From positions 620,001-684,000 of the forward strand of contig NZ_JAIMCA010000003.1 in the NCBI RefSeq assembly GCF_025499465.1: 64,000 nucleotides of DNA. The letters run 5' to 3'. This stretch comes from Allobosea sp. BH3. GTDB taxonomy: Bacteria; Pseudomonadota; Alphaproteobacteria; Rhizobiales; Beijerinckiaceae. This document shows, in pieces, positions 29,941 through 38,952 of the stretch. The position numbers and the translations under genes are program-made. How positions within the stretch are numbered: the stretch's first letter is position 1; each line of letters starts with the position of its first letter. Below the pieces are notes generated by a model. That model made no database searches and had not been told where the DNA came from. It saw nothing but the letters and a program-made list of their open reading frames with translations.

Positions 29941-31031
29941 TGCTGCTCTTCACGACCTTCGGGCGCTATCTGACGAAGCGCTTCGCCCGCGCCATCTTCA
30001 GCGTCTTCGGCACATTTTTCTTCCTGATCGGCACGCTCGATTTCGTCGAGCTGATGCGTCGCGCCGGCGATTCTCCGATCGCAACGACGCCACGCATCGT
30101 CCAGCTCGCGCTGTTTCGCGCGCCGGCGGTCGCCGAGCAGATATTCCCCTTCGCCGCGCTGTTCGGCGGCATGTTCGCCCTGCTGACGCTGAGCCGTAAG
30201 CTCGAGCTCGTGGTGGCGCGCTCCGTCGGCGTCTCGGCCTGGCAGTTCCTGCAGCCCGCCGCAGTGGTGGCCGGCGTGGTCGGCCTGTTCTCGATCATGG
30301 TCTACAACCCTGTCGCCGCCGACCTGAAGCGCAAGGCCACCGCGCTGGAGACCCGCCTCTTCGTCCGCAGCGGCGGCAACGTCAGCCTCTCTAAGGAGAT
30401 CTGGCTGAGGCAGAGCAGCGTCGATGGGCAGGCGATCATCCGCGCCGCCGGCGCCATGCCCGACGAAGACGGGCTCTCGCAGGTGGCCTTCTTCCTGTTC
30501 AATCGGGACGGCAGCTTCAAGGAGCGAATCGACGCGCGCCAGGCGCTGTTACGACCCGGACACTGGGAGCTGACCGACGCACGCAACACCTCCGCGTCGG
30601 AGGAGCCGCAGACCTATGCCAACTATGTGATCGCAACGACACTAGAGCCGGAACAAATGCGCCAAAGCTTCACGCCGCCGGACGCGGTGGGCTTCTGGTC
30701 CATGCCGGCAGTGATCGATCGCACCCAGCGAGCCGGCCTCGACACGACGCCGTATGAGCTTCGATATCAAGCACTTATGGCGCGCCCGCTGCTGCTGATC
30801 GCCATGGTGCTGGTGGCAGCATCCGTTTCTTTAAGATTTTTCCGATTTGGTGGTGTGACCAAGCTGGTGATAGGTGGCGTCGCGGCTGGGTTCGTGCTCT
30901 ATGTTGCGACACAACTGTCGGAGGAACTCGGATCGTCGGGGATCGTCAATCCGATCGTAGCGGCGTGGCTACCTGCAGCATTGGGAACAATGCTCGGGGC
31001 GCTCGCTCTCCTTCACCAGGAAGACGGGTGA
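29940..31031 (+). CDS. lptG: LPS export ABC transporter permease LptG
   Basis: Partner permease of LptF in the LPS extraction complex; 363 residues. The N-terminal helices (AIFSVFGTFFFLIGTLDFVE) and the coupling region around VARSVGVSAWQ are typical. A periplasmic jelly roll (about 130-260) and C-terminal helices follow. Translation is coupled to lptF through a one-base overlap. Together with lptD downstream it forms the LPS transport operon. Confidence 0.95.
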   Translation: MLLFTTFGRYLTKRFARAIFSVFGTFFFLIGTLDFVELMRRAGDSPIATTPRIVQLALFRAPAVAEQIFPFAALFGGMFALLTLSRKLELVVARSVGVSAWQFLQPAAVVAGVVGLFSIMVYNPVAADLKRKATALETRLFVRSGGNVSLSKEIWLRQSSVDGQAIIRAAGAMPDEDGLSQVAFFLFNRDGSFKERIDARQALLRPGHWELTDARNTSASEEPQTYANYVIATTLEPEQMRQSFTPPDAVGFWSMPAVIDRTQRAGLDTTPYELRYQALMARPLLLIAMVLVAASVSLRFFRFGGVTKLVIGGVAAGFVLYVATQLSEELGSSGIVNPIVAAWLPAALGTMLGALALLHQEDG

Positions 31032-31068
31032 AATATACTGTGCCTATGGTTAATTTTGGGTTGAGCGG

Positions 31069-33642
31069 ATGGGTCCAGGGGTAAAACGCGCCGCGCGCTT
31101 TGCCGCAGCGACCGCTCTCGCCACCAGCCTGGCTTATCTGCTGGTGGCGCCGGCGCACGCCCAGAATCGGGCGGCGGGCGCCAAGCCGGCGCCTGCTGCT
31201 GCTGCTACCGCCACTCCGGCCAAGGCGCCGGATCGGATGGTCGTGGATGCGCGCGAACTCGTCTACGACAACGACAAGAAGACGGTCGCGGCCGTCGGCG
31301 ACGTCCAGATCCTGTACCAGGGCCGGACGATCGAAGCCGATCGCGTGATCTACGACCAGGCCGGCAAGCGCGTCACCGCCATCGGCAATGCCCGCATCAC
31401 CGAGAGCAACGGCACGGTCATCACTGGCGACAGGTTCAACCTGACCGACGATTTCCGCGACGGCTTCATGGATTCGCTGCGCGTCGTGAACCCGGACAAG
31501 ACGCGATTCTCGGCGCCGCGCGCCGAGCGCACGGACGGTGAGACCTTCGTCTTCGAGAAGGGCATCTACACGGCCTGCGAACCCTGCAAGGACAACCCGG
31601 AGCGACCGCCGCTCTGGCAGGTTCGCTCCGCCCGGATCATCCACAAGAAGTCCGAGCAGACGATCTACTACGAGGATGCGCGGCTGGAATTCGCCGGCAT
31701 CCCGATGGCCTACATCCCCTATATGTCGGGGCCGGATTCGACGGTGAAGCGGAAGTCCGGCTTCCTGGCGCCGACGCTCTTCAACACCTCGGCGCTCGGT
31801 TTCGGCGTCGGCCTGCCCTATTTCATCAACCTGGCGCCGAACTACGACCTGACGGTCACGCCGACCTATCTCAGCCGGCAGGGCTTCCTCGGCCAGGCCG
31901 AGTGGCGCCACCGGCTGATGAACGGCTCCTATTCGATCCGGGCCTCGGGCATCTTCCAGCAGGAGCCGAGCGCGTACTTGCCAAGCCCGCTCGGGCCGGC
32001 CGACAAGGACTTCCGCGGCGCGATCGAGACGACCGGCAAGTTCTTCATCAATCCGCGCTGGAACTTCGGCTGGAACATCGCGATGTCGACGGATCGGTGG
32101 TTCTACAAGAACTACCGCATTCGCAGCGAGAGCCTGAGCAGCATCAGCTATCTTCAGGAAGTGACCTCGACGGCCTATCTGAACGGACAGAGCGAGACGG
32201 CCTGGTTCGATATGCGCGGCTATTATTTCCAGCCGCAGAATTATCAGGACTGGCAGAAGCAGCAGCCCGTCGTGCTGCCGGTGATCGACTACGACAAGCG
32301 TGTCCACAAGCCGTCCTTCCTCGGCGGCGAAGTGGAGTTCAACGTCAACATCACCAGCCTGACGCGGGACACGGCCGCGTTCTCGGAACTGCCCGCGCAG
32401 AAGACCTATCTGCTCACGAACCCCTATTCCCTCTATGACGGCTGCGCGGTCTACCAGAAGGACCAATGCCTGGTTCGCGGCCTGGCCGGGAACATGTCGC
32501 GCGCGACGGTGCAGGCCTCCTGGCGGCGCAACTTCATCGACCCGCTCGGCCAGGTCTGGACGCCTTATGCCTCGCTGCGGGCCGACCTCTTCTCGATCAA
32601 CCCCGACACCAGCGGCGTCATCAACTCGCGCGTCACGACCATCGCCGACACTTCGGACGAGGTCTTCGGCCGCGTGATGCCGGCCATCGGCCTGATGTAT
32701 CGCTATCCCTTCGTCGCCAAGACGGACTGGGGCACGCATATCATCGAGCCCGTTGCCCAGATTGTGGCGCGCCCGAACGAGACGAACAGCCTGAGGGTCG
32801 CCAACGAGGACGCGCAGAGCCTCGTTTTCGACGCCAACAACCTGTTCGAATGGAGCGGCAAGTTCTCGGGCTACGACAGACTCGAGGGCGGCACGCGCGC
32901 CAATGTCGGCGCGCTCTACACCGGCCGCTTCGGCAAGGAGGCCTTTGCCAACCTCCTCATCGGCCAGTCCTACCAGATCGCTGGGCGCAACTCCTTCTCG
33001 AGTGGTGATCTCCTCAATACCGGGCTGAATTCCGGCCTGGACACCGACACCTCCGACATCGTCGCCCGTGCTCAGTTTTCTCCCTTCAAGGGCCTCTTCC
33101 TGACGGGCGCGACGCGCCTCGACTCGACCACCTACGAAGCTCAGCGGATCGACGCCGCGGCGACCTATTCGAACAAAATCTTCTCGGCCTCGATCGGCTA
33201 TGGCCGCTACGAGCCACAGCCGGAACTTGGAATCTCGCGTCGCCGCGAGGGCCTGTCGCTGAACGGCTCCGTGAACGTCACGACGAACTGGAGCGTCCGC
33301 GCCGGCGTGCTGTTCGATCTCGACAAGTACAAGTACGACCGCGAGCGCTATCGCGATCTCTACGCGTCCTATCTCGCGGCGCCGACCGTCACCGCCATGC
33401 CGGTCTACCCGAATACCGGCCCCTTCCAGACCGCATCGACCTCGTTCGGCCTGAACTACACCGATGAATGCACGGTCTTCGACATCCGGTACCTGCAAAG
33501 CTACGCCGACCGTCAGGCGGGTTCCACGAAGGATACCCGAACGATCATGTTCCGCCTCGAACTGCGTACTCTGGGTGAAATCAGCTACTCGCAGAACATC
33601 GGCGCCGCCTCGACCAGCGATGGCGTCAGCTCCAGCCAATGA
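31069..33642 (+). CDS. lptD: LPS assembly outer membrane protein LptD
   Basis: Beta-barrel translocon that inserts LPS into the outer leaflet, in complex with LptE. The 857 residues begin with a signal peptide (about 1-33, ending LLVAPAHAQ) and an Ala/Pro-rich stretch. An OstA/LptA-like jelly roll (about 55-200, RMVVDARELVYDNDKKTVAA) and a large C-terminal barrel (about 230-857) follow. One or two cysteines flank the N-domain (YTACEPCKDN). Size is normal for Rhizobiales. It follows lptFG and is itself followed by a hairpin and pdxA with no surA between. Confidence 0.95.
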   Translation: MGPGVKRAARFAAATALATSLAYLLVAPAHAQNRAAGAKPAPAAAATATPAKAPDRMVVDARELVYDNDKKTVAAVGDVQILYQGRTIEADRVIYDQAGKRVTAIGNARITESNGTVITGDRFNLTDDFRDGFMDSLRVVNPDKTRFSAPRAERTDGETFVFEKGIYTACEPCKDNPERPPLWQVRSARIIHKKSEQTIYYEDARLEFAGIPMAYIPYMSGPDSTVKRKSGFLAPTLFNTSALGFGVGLPYFINLAPNYDLTVTPTYLSRQGFLGQAEWRHRLMNGSYSIRASGIFQQEPSAYLPSPLGPADKDFRGAIETTGKFFINPRWNFGWNIAMSTDRWFYKNYRIRSESLSSISYLQEVTSTAYLNGQSETAWFDMRGYYFQPQNYQDWQKQQPVVLPVIDYDKRVHKPSFLGGEVEFNVNITSLTRDTAAFSELPAQKTYLLTNPYSLYDGCAVYQKDQCLVRGLAGNMSRATVQASWRRNFIDPLGQVWTPYASLRADLFSINPDTSGVINSRVTTIADTSDEVFGRVMPAIGLMYRYPFVAKTDWGTHIIEPVAQIVARPNETNSLRVANEDAQSLVFDANNLFEWSGKFSGYDRLEGGTRANVGALYTGRFGKEAFANLLIGQSYQIAGRNSFSSGDLLNTGLNSGLDTDTSDIVARAQFSPFKGLFLTGATRLDSTTYEAQRIDAAATYSNKIFSASIGYGRYEPQPELGISRRREGLSLNGSVNVTTNWSVRAGVLFDLDKYKYDRERYRDLYASYLAAPTVTAMPVYPNTGPFQTASTSFGLNYTDECTVFDIRYLQSYADRQAGSTKDTRTIMFRLELRTLGEISYSQNIGAASTSDGVSSSQ

Positions 33643-33645
33643 CTG

Positions 33646-33664
33646 ACCGGGCCTGAGGCCCGGT
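33646..33664 (+). terminator. hairpin between lptD and pdxA
   Basis: A perfect 8-bp stem ACCGGGCC/GGCCCGGT with loop TGA begins three bases after the lptD stop. No T-run follows, so it is more likely an mRNA 3'-end stabiliser or attenuator than a full terminator. Confidence 0.4.
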
Positions 33665-33708
33665 CGATCCTTCGATCCGCGGAGATCGTCTTGTCTGCGG
33701 AGGTTCTC

Positions 33709-34710
33709 TTGCCGGCATTGCCGCTTGCGCTGACACAGGGCGACCCGTCCGGAATCGGGCCGGAGCTCACCTTGCGCGCATGGCAGGAGCGCCACGCGCG
33801 AAATCTGCCCGCCTTCGCCTTGATCGGCAGCCTCGACCACCTCGCCCGGACCGCCGAAAGGCTGGGCTGGGACGTGCCGTTGCTGGCCTGCGACTGGGCC
33901 GAAGCGACCGATATCTTCCCCGAATCGCTACCCGTAATCCCGCTCGAAGGAGCGACCGGGGCCGAGCCGGGCCGGCCGGACCCGGCCACAGCGGCAGGAA
34001 CGATCGCCTCGATCGACCGGGCGGTCGCCGCAGTGCGGCGTGATGAAGCATCCGCCGTCGTGACCAATCCCATTGCCAAATCGGTGCTCTACCAGGCTGG
34101 CTTCAGGCATCCGGGCCATACCGAATACCTCGCTTATCTGGCTGCCGACGCGGGCGTCGAGCCGCGGCCGGTGATGATGATCTGGTCCGAGGAACTGGCC
34201 GTGGTTCCGGTCACGATCCATGAGCCGCTCAGGCGCGTGCCGAACCTTCTCACCAAGGAGCTGATCGTCGAGACCGCCCGGATCGTCGCCCGTGACCTCC
34301 AGAAGCGTTTCGGCATCGCTGCGCCACGTCTGGCTCTCAGCGGCCTCAACCCCCATGCCGGGGAAGGTGGAGCGATGGGCGAGGAGGACCGGATGGTCAT
34401 CGAGCCCGCCATCGCCGCCTTGCAGGCCGAAGGCATCGATGCGCGCGGCCCTTACCCGGCCGACACCATGTTCCATGCCCGCGCGCGGGCCGGATATGAC
34501 GTCGCGCTGGCGATGTATCACGACCAGGCGCTGATCCCGATCAAGACCATTGCCTTCGACGATGGCGTCAACGTCACGCTCGGCCTGCCCTTCATCCGCA
34601 CCTCGCCGGACCACGGCACGGCCTTCGACATCGCGGGCAAGGGCATCGCGCGGCCGGACAGCCTCTGTGCCGCCCTGAAGCTCGCAGCGCGGATGGCGGC
34701 CTCCTCATGA
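33709..34710 (+). CDS. pdxA: 4-hydroxythreonine-4-phosphate dehydrogenase
   Basis: NAD-dependent oxidation in the DXP-dependent pyridoxal phosphate pathway. The product is 333 residues from the TTG at 33709, which has GGAGG five bases upstream. An in-frame TTG at 33691 is the alternative start and would add six residues. Motifs include [13 protein letters not shown], the metal-binding histidine segments [15 protein letters not shown] and [10 protein letters not shown], and [16 protein letters not shown]. The last base pairs overlap rsmA (ATGA), the usual pdxA-rsmA coupling. Confidence 0.94.
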   Translation: MPALPLALTQGDPSGIGPELTLRAWQERHARNLPAFALIGSLDHLARTAERLGWDVPLLACDWAEATDIFPESLPVIPLEGATGAEPGRPDPATAAGTIASIDRAVAAVRRDEASAVVTNPIAKSVLYQAGFRHPGHTEYLAYLAADAGVEPRPVMMIWSEELAVVPVTIHEPLRRVPNLLTKELIVETARIVARDLQKRFGIAAPRLALSGLNPHAGEGGAMGEEDRMVIEPAIAALQAEGIDARGPYPADTMFHARARAGYDVALAMYHDQALIPIKTIAFDDGVNVTLGLPFIRTSPDHGTAFDIAGKGIARPDSLCAALKLAARMAASS

Positions 34711-35555
34711 GCCAGATCGACGACCTGCCGCCGCTGCGCGAAGTCGTGGAACGCCACGGGCTGATGGCGCAGAAGGCGCTCGGCCAGAACTTCCTGTTCG
34801 ACCTCAACCTGACGAGCCGGATCGCACGCTCCGCCGGTCCGCTCGAAGGCGAGACCGTCGTCGAGATCGGCCCCGGCCCCGGCGGGCTGACGCGGGCGCT
34901 GCTCGCCAACGGCGCAGGCCGGGTTATCGCCATCGAGCGCGATCGGCGCTGTCTGCCGGCGCTGGCCGAGATCGCGGCGCATTATCCCGGCCGGCTTGAG
35001 ATCATTGACGGCGATGCGCTGGCCGTCGACCTCTCGCCGCATCTCAAGGGCGGGCGGGCGAAGATCGTCGCCAACCTGCCCTACAACATCGGCACGCCGC
35101 TGCTGGTCGGCTGGCTCAGCCTCGAGCCCTGGCCGTCCTGGTGGAGTTCGCTGACCCTGATGTTCCAGCGCGAAGTGGCGGAGCGGATCGTCGCGTCTCC
35201 GGAGGAGCGGGCGGATTACGGACGCCTTGCCGTGCTCTCCAACTGGCGCTGCGAGACGAGAATCCTGTTCGACGTGCCGCGCAGCGCCTTCGTGCCGCCG
35301 CCGAAGATCACCTCGTCGATCGTCCAGCTCCTGCCACGCGAGAACCCGGAACCCTGCGAGCGGCGTCTGCTGGAGCGGGTCACGCTTGCCGCCTTCGGCC
35401 AACGCCGCAAGATGCTGCGGCAGAGCCTCAAGGCCGTTCTGCCTGATCCAGCGCAGATCATTGCCGCAGCGGGCCTGTCCGAAACCGCGCGGGCCGAGGA
35501 GATTCCGGTCTCGGGCTTCGTCAGGCTTGCGAACGCGCTGGGCGAGAGGTTGTGA
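34707..35555 (+). CDS. rsmA: 16S rRNA dimethyladenosine transferase (KsgA)
   Basis: Dimethylates A1518 and A1519 of 16S rRNA during 30S maturation. The 282-residue protein has the SAM motif [16 protein letters not shown] (about 51-66), the catalytic [11 protein letters not shown] motif and the C-terminal RNA-binding helices with [13 protein letters not shown]. Its start overlaps the pdxA stop. It is the last gene of the lpt-pdxA-rsmA unit and is convergent with gmk. Confidence 0.96.
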   Translation: MSQIDDLPPLREVVERHGLMAQKALGQNFLFDLNLTSRIARSAGPLEGETVVEIGPGPGGLTRALLANGAGRVIAIERDRRCLPALAEIAAHYPGRLEIIDGDALAVDLSPHLKGGRAKIVANLPYNIGTPLLVGWLSLEPWPSWWSSLTLMFQREVAERIVASPEERADYGRLAVLSNWRCETRILFDVPRSAFVPPPKITSSIVQLLPRENPEPCERRLLERVTLAAFGQRRKMLRQSLKAVLPDPAQIIAAAGLSETARAEEIPVSGFVRLANALGERL

Positions 35556-35562
35556 AAATCCG

Positions 35563-35645
35563 CCGTCGTGTCCAGGCTTGACCCGAGCATCTCAGGATGA
35601 GAACGCGCCGGTTTAGATGTCCAGGTCGAGCCCGGGCATCACGAG
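35563..35645. repeat. degenerate intergenic repeat, family F (rsmA-gmk convergent gap)
   Basis: It shows GTGTCCAGGCTTGACCCGAGCATCTCAGGATG followed by a related GTCCAGGTCGAGCCCGGGCATCACG, in part direct repeats. This is a typical worn dispersed repeat between convergent genes. Confidence 0.45.
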
Positions 35646-35652
35646 CCAAGGA

Positions 35653-36306
35653 CTACGGCAGCTTTTCCGACAGCAGCTGCTCGACGAAAGCCTCCATGCC
35701 GACCGCGCGGCTGCGCTTCAGGCGCTCGGCGGCGAGGATCGAGCGCACGGCCTCATAGGCCTTTTCGAGATCGTCATTGACGATGACGTAGTCGTAGACC
35801 GTCCAGCGCGCGATCTCCTCGCGGGCATTGGCGAGACGCTTGGCAATGACGTCCGGCGCATCCTCGGCGCGGCGCACGAGGCGCGAGCGCAGCTCCGCCA
35901 TCGAGGGCGGCAGGATGAAGATCGAGACGACATCCTCCCGCGCCTTTTCGAGAATCTGCTGCGTGCCCTGCCAGTCGATATCGAAGAGCACGTCCCGGCC
36001 GGCCCTCAGCGAGGCCTCGACCGGCTTGCGCGGCGTGCCGTAGCCGTTGCCGTGAACCTCCGCCCATTCCAGCAGCTCGTCGCGCTGGCGCATGTCGTCG
36101 AACGTCTCGCGGTCAATGAAATGATAATGCACCCCGTCGATCTCGGAGGGCCGCTTCTGACGCGTGGTCACCGAGATCGACAGGTCGAGATTGGTTTCGC
36201 TCGCCGATTTCGAGAGCGTGCGCGTCAGCGTCGACTTCCCCGCGCCCGAGGGCGAGGACATGATCATGATCAGGCCGCGGCGGGCCGGGCGTGCGGTTTC
36301 GGCCAT
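35653..36306 (-). CDS. gmk: guanylate kinase
   Basis: Phosphorylates GMP to GDP. The 217-residue protein has the P-loop SSPSGAGKST (about 17-26) and the GMP-binding ISVTTRQKRPSEIDGVHYHF. The lid and core segments include LFDIDWQGTQQI. Length is normal for the family. It lies 6 bases from the yicC stop and is co-directional with it, a conserved pairing. Confidence 0.96.
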   Translation of the reverse strand: MAETARPARRGLIMIMSSPSGAGKSTLTRTLSKSASETNLDLSISVTTRQKRPSEIDGVHYHFIDRETFDDMRQRDELLEWAEVHGNGYGTPRKPVEASLRAGRDVLFDIDWQGTQQILEKAREDVVSIFILPPSMAELRSRLVRRAEDAPDVIAKRLANAREEIARWTVYDYVIVNDDLEKAYEAVRSILAAERLKRSRAVGMEAFVEQLLSEKLP

Positions 36307-36312
36307 CGATCC

Positions 36313-37194
36313 TTACTCCACGTTCTGAACCTGCTCGCGCAGCTGGTCTACCACCGTGCGCAGCTCCAGACCGATGCGGGACAGGCCCGGATCATTGGCC
36401 TTGGCGCAGAGCGTCGAGGCCTCCCGACCGAACTCCTGCGCCAGGAAATCGAGCTTGCGGCCGATCGGTCCACCCTTCGCGAGCAGCTCCCGCAGAGCCG
36501 CGACATGGGCGTGCAGCCGGTCGATCTCCTCGCGGATGTCGGCGCGCACGGCGATCAGAGCCGCTTCCTGATGAAGCCTCTGCGCGTCGAAGCCGCTACT
36601 GGCGCCGAGCAAGGTCTCGACCTGCTGGGCGATACGGGCCCGGATGGCCTCGCTGCTGCGCGCCGGATGCGCCTCCGCCTCGGCCGCCAACCCGGCGATC
36701 GTCTCGAGATGGCCGAGCACGATGGCTTCGAGCGCGCGCCCCTCCGCCAGACGGGCCTCCTTCAAGGCGAGCGCCGCGGCCTCCAGACCGGCGAGAGCCG
36801 GCGCCTCGACGGCGCCGAGCACGTCCTGGGCCTCGTCGGCATAGTCGACGACTCCACGGATACCGAGCAGGCCGTCATAGGATGGCGGGTTGATGCCGGC
36901 TGCCGGCCGCAGACGCTCCACGGCCTGAAGCAGCGCAGCAAGCACTGCCTCGTTGACACGCGGGCGCGGCGGACCGGCATCGCTGGTGACCGCGAGATTG
37001 ACGTGGAGGGTGCCGCGGGCAAAAGCCCCGGCGAGATGCTTGCGCGCCGCCTCGGCCAGCACCTCGAAGCCGGGCGGAACGCGCACGCGCAGATCGAGCC
37101 CGCGCCCATTGACGCTGCGGATCTCCCAGGCCCAGCCATGGACGCCGGCCGTGCCCGCCTCGCGGGCGAAGCCCGTCATGCTCTCGATGGCCAT
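36313..37194 (-). CDS. YicC family endoribonuclease
   Basis: YicC proteins are reported as RNases acting in RNA decay. The 293-residue product has the conserved N-terminus MAIESMTGFAREAG, and WEIRSVNGRGLDLRVRVPPG (YicC-N domain, about 4-155). The C-terminal DUF1732 domain (about 205-293) contains GRKLDFLAQEFGREASTL. The long upstream extension is not conserved, so the ATG at 37192-37194 is used. Downstream gmk is the common neighbour. Confidence 0.92.
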   Translation of the reverse strand: MAIESMTGFAREAGTAGVHGWAWEIRSVNGRGLDLRVRVPPGFEVLAEAARKHLAGAFARGTLHVNLAVTSDAGPPRPRVNEAVLAALLQAVERLRPAAGINPPSYDGLLGIRGVVDYADEAQDVLGAVEAPALAGLEAAALALKEARLAEGRALEAIVLGHLETIAGLAAEAEAHPARSSEAIRARIAQQVETLLGASSGFDAQRLHQEAALIAVRADIREEIDRLHAHVAALRELLAKGGPIGRKLDFLAQEFGREASTLCAKANDPGLSRIGLELRTVVDQLREQVQNVE

Positions 37195-37398
37195 GCCTTT
37201 ACGGTCTCCTTGGCGTCGGCCGGCAAGCGAAACCCGCTTCCCGGAAAAATCGGACGCAGAAACAAAAAGCCAAATCGACCTTTCGCACCCGGGCGGGCGC
37301 GCGGCGATCTGGCAATGCGCGGGACCGTAGTGGCGCCACTCAGCCGCGGCAAGCACCGCAAGGCTTGAAAATGGGGATGGTCCGCCCTCGCCGCCGCC

Positions 37399-38847
37399 TC
37401 AAGGGTTCTTGAGCTGCGGCACCTGCTTGGGCGAGTTCAGGTCGAAGGTCTTATTGAGCAGCGGGTCGCGCGCCGTGCCCTCCGAGGCATCGAAGGCCCG
37501 GGCACGCGTTCCCGCAACGCCCGCCGGCTGGGCAAGCGGCGCTCCGGCATTGTCGCTCGCGGGCTGCGTCGTGGCCGGCGCCTCGGTGCGGTTATCAGGC
37601 GACGGTGGCGGCTCGACCCGGTCGACGGTCTCGGACGCAGGCGGCTTGCTGCCCTGCTGGTTGCGTGTCGACTCGATCTGGCGCCAGCGGCCGACATTGC
37701 GGTTGTGCTGCTCCAGCGTCTCGGCGAAGGCATGGCCGCCGCTGCCATCCGCGACGAAGTAGAGATCCTTGGTCCGCGAATGGTTGACCACGGCTTCCAT
37801 CGCCGCCCTGCCGGGATTGGCGATCGGACCCGGCGGCAGCCCGTCGATGACATAGGTGTTGTAGGGCGTCGCCTGGGTGATCTCGTTGCGCTGGATCGGC
37901 CGCCCCAGCGTACCCTTGCCGCCGACGATGCCGTAGACGATCGTCGGATCGGACTGCAGCTTCATCTTGCGATTCAGCCGGTTGATGAAGACGCCGGCGA
38001 CACGCGGGCGCTCGTCGGCGCGGCCGGTTTCCTTCTCGACGATGGAAGCCAGCACGACGAGATCCTGCGGCGTCTTCACCGGCAAATCCGCGGGCCTACG
38101 CTCCCAGATGCGGGCCAGAACCACGCGCTGGTCGCGGGCCATGCGATCGAGAATCGCCTGCCGCGAGAAGCCACGCGGAAAGCGATAGGTATCGGGCAGG
38201 ATCGAGCCTTCCTTCGGCGCCTGCGAAATCTCGCCGGTCAGGAGCTCGTTGTCGCGCAGACGGGCGACGATCTGCTCGCTCGTCAATCCCTCGGGGACGG
38301 TGATCGAATGCTCGACGACCTTGCCGCTGGAGATGATGTCGAGGATCTCCTGCGGGCTGACGCGGGCCTTGAACAGATATTCGCCGGCCTGGAGCTTGTG
38401 CCAATCCCCGCCCATCATCGCCGAAACGCGGAAGCTCAGCGGATGCTCGATCAGCCCCTCGCGCTGGAGAAGTTCGGCGATCTCGGTCAGCCCGCTTTCC
38501 TTGGGGATGATCAGAACGCGGTCGCTGGCCAGCGGGCCCGGCGACTTGCTCTGGTTCGAAACGACCGCGATTCCCGCGCCGATGACGCCAGCCAGGACGA
38601 GCGCGACGGTGAACAGGCCGCTCAGCATCGACAGGAACGGGCTGCTGCGGCGACGCCGGCGGGCTTTCGGCGGCGGCGCCGGCGGAGCTACGGGCTTGAG
38701 GGCCTCGCTCGGGCTTTTCGGGGCGACGCGGGGCGTATCGTTCACGTTCAGGTGGCTCGCAGCACGGGGTAGACGATTTCGGCTTGAACCGGCCCCGGGC
38801 GCCGGCCTCAGCAAGGAGCCGGCCGCGCCAAGTCGCCGATCCGGCAT
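37399..38847 (-). CDS. mltG: endolytic murein transglycosylase MltG
   Basis: Membrane-anchored lytic transglycosylase that cleaves nascent glycan and limits strand length. A proline/basic cytosolic tail precedes one transmembrane helix (about residues 77-97: LFTVALVLAGVIGAGIAVV). A LysM-like segment and the YceG catalytic domain follow, with the active glutamate motif ASIVEKET and the conserved NRKMKLQSDPTIVYGI. The last about 85 residues are a Pro/Ala/Thr-rich tail. The start is uncertain: ATG at 38845-38847, with an open frame to 38892 and a possible GTG further in. Its position next to fabF is standard. Confidence 0.92.
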   Translation of the reverse strand: MPDRRLGAAGSLLRPAPGAGSSRNRLPRAASHLNVNDTPRVAPKSPSEALKPVAPPAPPPKARRRRRSSPFLSMLSGLFTVALVLAGVIGAGIAVVSNQSKSPGPLASDRVLIIPKESGLTEIAELLQREGLIEHPLSFRVSAMMGGDWHKLQAGEYLFKARVSPQEILDIISSGKVVEHSITVPEGLTSEQIVARLRDNELLTGEISQAPKEGSILPDTYRFPRGFSRQAILDRMARDQRVVLARIWERRPADLPVKTPQDLVVLASIVEKETGRADERPRVAGVFINRLNRKMKLQSDPTIVYGIVGGKGTLGRPIQRNEITQATPYNTYVIDGLPPGPIANPGRAAMEAVVNHSRTKDLYFVADGSGGHAFAETLEQHNRNVGRWRQIESTRNQQGSKPPASETVDRVEPPPSPDNRTEAPATTQPASDNAGAPLAQPAGVAGTRARAFDASEGTARDPLLNKTFDLNSPKQVPQLKNP

Positions 38848-38952
38848 TAGAACCGGTTTCCTCGCGGCTGTGAACGCGAAATCGCCCACCACCGACTCGG
38901 AGCGTCGATTCTACCCAAGAATATGGCGAAACGGCGCTGTCCGCGCGCCGGC

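Noticed and set aside
31040-31060. A possible CtrA site (TTAA-N7-TTGA) upstream of lptD
   Set aside because: The second half does not match TTAAC, and lptD lies within an operon run from lptF. One degenerate hit in 64 kb has little weight.
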